Origin: Hepatocystis sp. ex Piliocolobus tephrosceles
Taxonomy: Eukaryota; Apicomplexa; Aconoidasida; Haemosporida; Plasmodiidae
Assembly: GCA_902459845.2 (NCBI GenBank)
Contig: CABPSV020000539.1
Span: 863-13,960, forward strand
Reading direction: 5' to 3'
DNA: 13,098 nucleotides
A model generated the notes under the pieces. That model saw only the letters and a list, made by a program, of their open reading frames with translations. It searched no databases and was not told the DNA's origin. Both the position numbers and the translations under genes were made by a program. How positions within the stretch are numbered: position 1 is the stretch's first letter; each line of letters opens with the position of its first letter. Positions 1 to 8,200 of the stretch are shown here, piece by piece.

Positions 1-146
1 TCGCAGCAATACCTGATAAATTTACAGTAGCTAAAAAGGTAGCCATTATCGACATAATCGAACTTAAACTTGTGTAACTATTCCCGTATTCAACCATACT
101 TCCGATAATTATAACTCCAGATAGCTGAAAATTAACGAAAAAGTTA

Positions 147-191
<45 letters not shown>

Positions 192-3100
192 ACCATACGT
201 TATGCATGTCTATTTCTTGCATTTTTTCTGTTTGGCACATTCACATTTGTTTGCTCCTTACCGCATTCGTGACCGACATTAAAGGCGTATGCAATGAAGA
301 CGTTACGGACCACACACAATAATATCCAACAATCAAAGATAAAGTAAACAGAAATACGTGATGTAAGTAAGACTGAGTAAACATTACTCCTATTAATATT
401 GTAATTAGCATAGCACAAATAAGACAAGTATAAAAGAAAATGTCTGACTCTGTAAACTTTTCTAATAAACATGTACCAGTAGGGTATGTGATTTTATTTT
501 TTTCTACAGAATACTCATGTTTTATATCTACTTGTTTACTAATAAATACACTATCACTTTTATTTAATTTTTCAAGTGAGTTGTTTGGAGAATATAATAT
601 AGCACCATCTTTAATTGCAACTAATGGTTTTATAATATCATTGTTAAGATTTACATTAAATTGTAAACCACCTCCCATTTCTTCTAATAAATTTATTATA
701 TTCATTGAAAGTAAATCTGATGCTTGAAGTGGCATATTTCTTTCTATTTTGTCTCTTCCTAATACATTTACTCCATTTATTATGACATTTTTATTGGACT
801 CAGAACATTCGATATTTCCACCCCAATTATTTTTTTTATCACCAAATTCAGTGGATAAATCTACTGCTACACTGCCACTTTTCATAAGTCTAATCATTTC
901 TGTGGTAACTAATTTAGGAGAACTTTTACCAGGGATAAATGCACTACAAATCACAACATCACAGTTTTGTATAATTTTTTTATATATGTTGTTTCGTCTT
1001 TTTTCATATTCTTCATCTTTGTTTCCGTTTACGCTTGTTGAGTGTTTTTTTGCGTCATCTGGTTGGTCTTTTTCATCATTTGGTATAACTACTTCTATTT
1101 TTTCTACTTCCGACTTTTCTACTCCCGCATTTTCCGCTTCTGCTTCATTATAATCCTTATCACTATCAGTCGGTATGTTAATAAACACACCTCCACAACT
1201 TTTTACTTCTTCTTCTGTTGCTGCACGTACATCATGTGCATATACTATAGCACCCATACTCTTAGCTGTTACTATTGCCTGCAAACCAGCAACTCCTGCT
1301 CCGATGACAAAAACCTTAGCTGGATTTATTTTACCTGCTGCAGTAATAGATGATTTACTAAACCTAGGTAACATATAAAATGCTTCAATAACAGCCCGAT
1401 ATCCTTGTAAATTACTCATGGAACTTCTGATATCCACTTTTTGTGCACGACTAGACCTAGGGACTTCATCAATAGCTATATATGTGATGTTTTGTTTGTT
1501 TTTATCTTCTATTGCTTTTTCTAACAATTCTTTATTTATACTAGGCCATAAATAACTAATTAAAACTGTATTGTTTGGTATTTTATTAATAAACTTCATA
1601 CTTGGTGGATCAACTTTTAATAAAATGTTACTTTCTTTTATCACAATTTTTTGTTCTTTTATTTCAGCACCATATTTTTCATACTCCGAATCGTTTATAC
1701 TTATTTTTTCTCCTAATCCTTTTTCTATTAATATATGAAAACCCATTTTTTTTAATTTAGGTATATATTGTGGGATAATAGGAACAATAGAAAGGTTTAC
1801 AACACTTGATTGAGCAATTACATCCTCATGTTGTTGTTTTCGTCCTTTTTCTTTTTTTAACTGACTATTTGATACAACATTTGTATCTGATATAAGACCT
1901 AATATTCGTCTAGCCTTTGGATAGTCTACTTCCGCTTGTTCTAACGCATCTGAGTTAAGTATGTTTTCTGTAATAGAGTGAAAAGACATAGCTTTACCTT
2001 TTTCTTTATCTTCTGTGTACCTACCAATTGCATTTATATTTTCTACATAATTTCGACTAGTGTAATCATTCATAATAGTTAGAAGTTGATTAACTGTATG
2101 TTTTGCATCGCCAAAAAGCATATACGTATTATAAAAATGAAATAATGGATTGTCAATTGCTGAATATCCAGTGTTCATTCCTCTTTTTAAAACAACAACT
2201 TGTTTACTTTTCCATACTTCAATAACAGACATACCATAAATGTTACTTCCTGGATCATAACAAGAAGGGTTTACTATATCATTAGCACCTACAACTAATA
2301 CCATATCTGCATTTTCTATTTTATTATTAATTTCATTCATTTCTTTAACTATATTATATGGCACATTTGCTTCAGCTAGCAGCACATTTAAATGTCCAGG
2401 CATTCTACCAGCTACTGGATGTATAGCAAAATTTACTTCAATATTTCGAGAACTTAATATACTACTCAATTCTGCTAACTCTCTTTGACATTTACTTACT
2501 GCTGCACCATATCCTGGAACTATAATTACATTTTTAGCATTAATTAAATTTTCAGCTACATATTTATATGTTGTTGTATTTATTGTTTTTTTTTTTTTTT
2601 TATCTTTTAAATCGATTTGTCTTACATTTCCATCTTTAATACTTTTCTCAGTACCTTTCTCATCACCTTTCTCGATACGTTGTTTGTCATGTATTGACGA
2701 AACTGAAACATTATCGTATTCATCCCACGTACCTAACACAATATTTAATATATCACGATTAATACTTATACACATAATATAAGATAAAATAGCTCCAGAA
2801 GAACCAATCAATGCTCCTGCTATAATTAATAAATTATTATCCAATAAAAATCCACTGATAGCAATAGAAAATCCAGAATAAGAATTTAAAGTACTAATAA
2901 CAATAGGCATATCTGCTGCACCGATAGATGCTACTAAGTGAAAACCAAGTAAAGTTTCAACCAAAACAGAAATATACAACAAACTAGTTTTAATATTATT
3001 TGATTGTGTAATAATAAAATAATATCCTAATGTTATAATTATAATCATACATACTATATTAAAAAATTTTTTATTTTTTAGTTTTAAAGATTTACTATCC

Positions 3101-3861
3101 ATTATTCCACTTAATTTACAACAAGCTACAATAGAACCAATAAATGTTATAGTACCAATAAATGTCCCAATATAAAGTTCAATTAAATGCATTTTACTCA
3201 TATCGTATTGTTCTAAAGGTATTGCATGATATTTTGAAAATCCTACTAATAAAGCAGCCAAACCAACAAAACTATGAAATAATGCTACTAGCTGTGGTAA
3301 CTGAACCATACTTACGTTATGTGCAATATATAAACCTAAAATTATAGCTGAAATTATAATTAAAAAAAATAAACTATAATTAAAAGCATATCCAACTTGC
3401 ATAAATGTAACTAAAATAGCTGCTATAATACCTATAATACCTAATATATTACCTCGTTTAGAAGTTTTAAAATCATTTAACCCTGTTAAACATAATATAA
3501 AACATAAAGAAGCAAATAAATAAACTGCATTTAAAAAAGAAGGTGTAGCATTTGCTACTATTGCTGCTACTGCTGTTGATGCATAGGAATCTTTCAGACT
3601 ACTATTATTAATACTACCACTCCTGTCATTATTCCATATACTACCTGGATCACTTTCTTTGATTTCTAAATAATTATTTACATTATTGAGACTAGGAAAA
3701 TTAATTACAGGTAATTTTATTTGAAAATGGTTTTCACTTTTTTTATCATCCCCAGCTTTATATAAACCCTTTAAATCATTTCTTAAATTTGATTTACAGT
3801 TACATTTTTGTATAATCACATAAAAGATAAAAAATATTAAAACCGAAAGCGATTTATTCAT
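1..3861 (-). CDS. Proton-translocating NAD(P) transhydrogenase, fused beta-alpha order, signal-peptide-bearing; 3' end cut by window edge (join 262..3861 and 1..124)
   Basis: This membrane enzyme exchanges hydride between NADH and NADP+, coupled to proton flow. ATG 3861 is the first in-frame ATG; the frame upstream to 4023 is leader without ATG. Seen, by residue: hydrophobic signal peptide 1-22; polar leader about 23-105; dIIb membrane bundle about 108-367 with proton-channel His196 (HSFVGLAALLVG) and Asn326 (LNSYSG); NADP(H)-binding dIII about 435-598 (PGYGAAV 449-455, HPVAGR 481-486, GANDIVNP 525-532, MNTGY 562-566); linker to about 685; NAD(H)-binding dI about 686-1068 (GAGVAG 854-859, Asp877 ending the second strand, Arg802/Gln807/Asp810 matching the R. 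rubrum active-site triad); dIIa from about 1138, ending exon 1 at HTPLMSVTNA (1191-1200). Exon 2 (124 down to 1) continues with LSGVIIIGSMVEYGN and the last membrane segment. By comparison with E. coli PntA, roughly 15-30 residues are missing. The signal peptide plus polar leader suggests apicoplast or other secretory routing rather than mitochondria (inference). Confidence 0.95.
125..261 (-). other. Intron of the transhydrogenase gene (137 bp, phase 0)
   Basis: Read on the minus strand, the donor is GCG|GTAAGG (intron begins at 261) and the acceptor is TTTTCAG|CTA (intron ends at 125). Without removing it, the frame hits TGA at 243-241 just after the conserved SVTNA motif, giving a spurious VRSKQM tail. 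Splicing in phase 0 restores the family motif SVTNA-LSGVIIIGS (E. coli PntA has SVTNAISG). Most of the intron is a perfect (AT)20 run. Confidence 0.93.
150..189. repeat. (AT)20 microsatellite inside the transhydrogenase intron
   Basis: An uninterrupted 40-bp AT dinucleotide run lies wholly between the acceptor and donor of the last intron. Such runs are common in Plasmodium introns and likely vary in length between isolates. Confidence 0.97.
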
Positions 3862-4029
3862 TGTGTTAAGTTCTTCGCAAGGTGCGTGTTCCTTTTGGAA
3901 CCACAGACAAAAAAAAAAAAAAAATGAAAAAACAAAAAATGACAAAAAAAAAATGACAAAACAAAAAATGACAAAAAAAAAAAGACAAAAAATTAAAAAT
4001 ATTTTAAAAGATAGTATTGACACATGCGC

Positions 4030-4052
4030 ATATATATATATATATATATATA
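4030..4052. repeat. (AT)n microsatellite, transhydrogenase 5' region
   Basis: A 23-bp alternating AT run lies about 170 bp upstream of the transhydrogenase ATG. Confidence 0.95.
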
Positions 4053-4184
4053 CGTATGTACTAAAACTATTAATAACTTACCTTCGTGTGCTCTGTTTAT
4101 TTTTTAATAAATATACTTTGTGTAAAACTACAACAGAACAAAAAAAATAAAATAAAATAAAAAAATGGTACAAAATACAAAAAA

Positions 4185-4294
4185 TAATTAAACAATAATT
4201 AAAAAATAATTAAACAATAATTAAAAAATAATTAAAAAATAATTAAAAAATAATTAAAAAATAATTAAAAAATAATTAAAAAATAATTAAAAAA
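4185..4294. repeat. 11-bp tandem array of A-tracts, 10 copies
   Basis: The unit is TAATTAAAAAA. TAATT starts at 4185, 4196, 4207, 4218, 4229, 4240, 4251, 4262, 4273 and 4284, an exact 11-bp spacing. The first and third copies carry a C inside the A-tract (AAACAA); the rest are near perfect. The array lies about 320-430 bp upstream of the transhydrogenase ATG. The spacing is close to one DNA helical turn. Confidence 0.95.
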
Positions 4295-4410
4295 TAAATA
4301 AAAAGACATGAAAATATTATAAATATACTTTTATATAAAAATATATAAACATAAGTATATATGCATATGCTTAAATATTAACAGAATTGTTATTTTTATA
4401 TAAATTATTA

Positions 4411-4515
4411 TTTTTTTTTTTTTTTTTATAATGCTATGAAAATACACATGTTGTATTAAGCAAAAAAAAAAAAAAAAAAAAATCACATAACGCGGTAGTT
4501 TTTTTTTTTTTTTTT
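4411..4515. repeat. Cluster of three homopolymer runs: T17, A21, T17
   Basis: T runs at 4411-4427 and 4499-4515 flank an A run at 4462-4482. The A21 and the second T17 are separated by only 16 bases (including GCGG, locally GC-rich), so they can pair as a long A:T hairpin in single-stranded form. The cluster sits roughly mid-way in the intergenic region and may act as a nucleosome-excluding poly(dA:dT) element or lie near the RAP mRNA 3' end (inference). Confidence 0.8.
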
Positions 4516-5141
4516 ATAGAGCACACTTATTACTTAATTTTTATGCACTAATAGCTTTTAAAATATATGTAGTAATACACCAGTATGTTGCTTCCATATA
4601 AAAAATTGTTAAATATATGTATATATTATGTTGATATATGAACTCAATCAATGAGATAATTAGTACAAGCATATGATAAAGCATTTTTCCTTACATTATT
4701 TACGTGTTTACTTATCTCTTTATTTGCATATTTATTTATTTATTTTACTTTTATTATTATTTTTTTTTTTTTTTTTTCTATCATGGTGTGTATATACAAT
4801 CCTTTTAACACAAAAAATGAATAAAATATGTAACTGGAAAAACCAAAAAAAAACGAAACAAAATGAAATAAATGAATGAATGAGCTTGCTCGCAAAAATA
4901 ATGTATTCACTAAGAAATATATAAGCATTAAAATACAACATGACACAACAAGTAATGCATCATCTAGGCTTTTCTTTTTTTCTTTTTTTATTTTATTAAT
5001 TCGTAAAACATAGTTTGGTATCATTAAACACATTTTCAAAATAGTATAATGTGTCTAATTCATTGTTAACATAACATTCATTATGAAACGAAACAATTTT
5101 TTTTAAAAAACTCATATACATGCCTACACGCTCACATATAC

Positions 5142-5165
5142 ATATATATATATATATATATATAT
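5142..5165. repeat. (AT)12 microsatellite just 3' of the RAP gene
   Basis: A perfect 24-bp AT run lies about 50 bp beyond the RAP stop codon, followed by a GT-rich stretch. It probably falls within the 3' UTR. Confidence 0.95.
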
Positions 5166-5214
5166 GTGTGTACATACGTGTATCTATGTATGCGTAATCA
5201 TAAAAATGAACTAA

Positions 5215-8200
5215 TTATTTATGCTTGCCAAAAAAGTGTTTAAATTGTTCACTGTTATTCGATAGTTTCTGAGCTACATAACCACATTTCTCTTCTTTTT
5301 TTAACTTATTCCATTCATATGATTCAATATGAATAACTGTCCATCCGGCTTTCTTAAGTAATGAGTTTTTAAAATGTGTAGTTCCACATTTTATGTAATC
5401 CCTATAAAAAAAAATAAAAAATAAAAAAAAATAAAAAATAAAAAAAAATAAAAAATATGTCCAATATATATAAAGCATAAAAATGTTAACATGTATTAAC
5501 ACGTGTTAACTTGCAAAGATTTATCATTTTTTTTATCCTTAAATGAAATACAGTAAACCTTATCGTATGTATGTACGTTTGTACATATTTAGCATAATAC
5601 AATAGATTTCCTTTCTCAGATTCTTTTTTTTTTTTTTTTTTTTTTATGTCATTTGCTTTAAACTTACTTTTTAATTGTCCTTGAATTATTAACGTTAATA
5701 TCATTTATGGCTAATAAGTGGTGAGAAGGGCCATCAACTTCTATAGCGATTTTTTCTTTTGAACTTTTTTCGACAGTTATTACAATATCAATAAATAACA
5801 AATCTTCTGTCATGTACTCGTTTATGTATTTTATTTTGAACTTGTCTAGTATGTAAGATATCTGATGGTGAAATGTGGGTGTACCACTACTACTACCACT
5901 ATAACCCTTGTTCCGAATTAACGACCTAATCCCATTTAAACATTGAACAAACTGTTTAGATAATTGTATGTCTGCATAATAATATTTTATTCTTAACCAA
6001 AAAGTAAAAATCATATGCAAGTGCATTAAGTTTTGGTCAGTTAATTTTATATCACTCCAATTATATTCATTTACAAAATTTATTATTTGTTTATTTTCTA
6101 CGTTTACTATTGCAACTGCCCATAAAAATCTTGCGAATAAAACAAAAGAAAGTTCTTCATATTTTTGTAATACTTTTATTTCATTAAAAATATAATTATA
6201 AATTTGTTTAAAAAACATTACATCTTTAGAACAAGTATAAATAGTATGTTTATTTTTTTTTATTTTTTCAGTTTGATATAATTTATTGCTTATTTCTTTG
6301 TTTTTAACATCTGTACTGTTCCCATTACCCTTTTTTTTTGCGATATGTGTCATTTTTTTATTTATACAATCCTTGTTATTATTATTATTATTACCCAAAC
6401 CGGAAACATCAGCAGTAATACTAGTAGTAACTTCACCGGGATAAGTAAAAGCGTATGCCCAAGCCATGGTAGCATATAGTTCGGTAATTATCTTAAGTTT
6501 CGACTTTTTTTCATTACAATCTTTAAAATGTAAATAATTTTGTACAGTTATATTTGATAATATAATATTTTCACCCATTTTATAAAATAATTTTTTATTA
6601 TATACTCTTGATTTTATAAAATATAAAAAAAAAGAAATAAAATTCTCAGGTATGACATGCTCATATATTTTTTTATGTTTCAAAAAGAAATGAATAATAT
6701 TTATTGTAAAATAAAATTCGGTTTTATGATAATAAGATAAACACCACAACATTTTACCAAATATTTTTATATTCATTTCAGTTAAAGCAAAAAAATCAGT
6801 TTTTAATTTATGTATCGTTGCTTCTATACATTTGTTATATAATTTATAATTTTCAACTTTAAGTAACGTAATAGATTCCATATAATAACATAAATTATAA
6901 TAATCGAAATTCGTATTTATAACTAATATTTTTTTTTCAGTTTTATTTATTAACACTTTTAATGATTCTGGTATATGATATCTGCAATGAGAAATATCTG
7001 TATCTAAATAGTCATTACTTGCTTTGTTTTTTTGTATACGTGTTATTATTCCATCTGCTGTAATTCCTATAGATGGTTTAATGGGATCTCTTTGAATACA
7101 ATATATACGAGCAAACGTAGGTAATATAATACATAATTCTTTTATACCCAACTCGTTGTATTTTTTTAATGCCGTATTACATAACAAATCAAAAAAAGGT
7201 TTATCGAAACAATGCATTCTGTAACAGTTTCTCACAAATTGACTTAATTGAGATGACTCAAATGTTTCAATGAATTTTACTGTACTATCATGGTTTATTT
7301 TGTTTGTTTTATCATTTTTTTCTACACTAGTAGAGTTTACTTTTTTCTTAATACTACTACTTATATAAAAGCTATTATTTTTTAACTCTGCGCATAAGTA
7401 GCTAAATTCAACTAAGTCAATAGGTTTACAATTGTCTATATTTTCTATAAATTTTTTTAAAAAAATATTTCTAAGGTAACACCAGTTGTTACTATTACTA
7501 CTACTATTACTACTACTATTACTACTACTATTACTACTACTATTACTACTACTATTACTACTACTATTACTACTACTATTACTACTACTATTACTACTAC
7601 TATTACTACTACTACCACTACTATTACTACTACTACTACTACTAATACTACTAACACCACTAATCTTAGTATGCTTAGACAACGCATTCAAAATGTATAA
7701 AATATCTTTTATATAAAATTGTATACCACCAAACTGATCCCTTTTTAAATAATTAATTACATCATCTGAATTTTTTATATTTATAAAAATGGATAATAAA
7801 AATGCCATGTTTTTTGAACATAGCTTACTTAATATAATACCATTTATTATTTTGGGTTTTATATAAAAATCAAATATGTTTTCAGTTTTTTTTATTTCAT
7901 TTTGAAGAACATCTCTAATTTCGTTCCCCTTTTTTAATAACATATCATTTGAGTTTATTTCTTTAAATAACCATGACAAATGTTTTAAATATCGGAAATA
8001 TATCCAACACACATCAACAAATAAATTACTATTTTTAATTTTCAAAGTAAAAAATGAGGACACTGTAAAATTAATAAAAAATGAAAATACTAAAATAAAT
8101 TCGTTTAAAAAGAAAGAGTGTTCTTTTATTTTTAATAATAACGGAAACATAAAAGAAAATTTATAATAAAAACTAATTATATAATTTGTTTTTATATTTA

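Larger units (their letters stand above)
3862..5214. promoter_or_regulatory. Intergenic region: transhydrogenase promoter/5' leader and RAP-gene 3' flank
   Basis: This 1.35-kb stretch separates two genes transcribed in the same (minus) direction. It should hold the end of the RAP transcript and the start of the transhydrogenase transcript. Seen: an A-rich leader at 3908-4003 with TGACAAAAA repeats, (AT)n runs at 4030-4052 and 5142-5165, a phased A-tract array at 4185-4294, and homopolymer runs of 17-21 bp around 4411-4515 and 4761-4777. Open frames here (for example around 4740-5039 minus) encode only Phe/Lys/Ile low-complexity peptides with no recognisable domain. I see no RNA gene and no defensible transcription-factor site. 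Confidence 0.75.

Noticed and set aside
440..1378. Several plus-strand open frames over the transhydrogenase
   Set aside because: They are antisense shadows of conserved dI coding sequence and have no domain of their own.
2586..2601. Frameshift at the poly-A run (KKKKK) in the transhydrogenase
   Set aside because: Conserved dIIb sequence before and dIII sequence after are in the same frame; it lies in the dIIb-dIII linker.
1..3861. Bacterial pnt operon or contamination
   Set aside because: Single fused chain with permuted domains, AT-rich codons, spliceosomal intron and signal peptide all indicate an apicomplexan nuclear gene.
3862..4023. N-terminal extension of the transhydrogenase to 4023
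   Set aside because: The codon at 4023 is GTG, no ATG occurs in frame before 3861, and the extension is Phe-rich translation of an A/T-rich leader. ATG 3861 starts directly at a signal peptide.
4740..5039. Small minus-strand gene between the two genes
   Set aside because: The peptide is Phe/Lys/Ile low complexity over poly-A/T, without a recognisable motif; the region fits UTR/promoter.
7457..7716. Poly-Leu and poly-Val frames
   Set aside because: They are alternate-frame and antisense readings of the AGT/AAT repeat that encodes SSSN.
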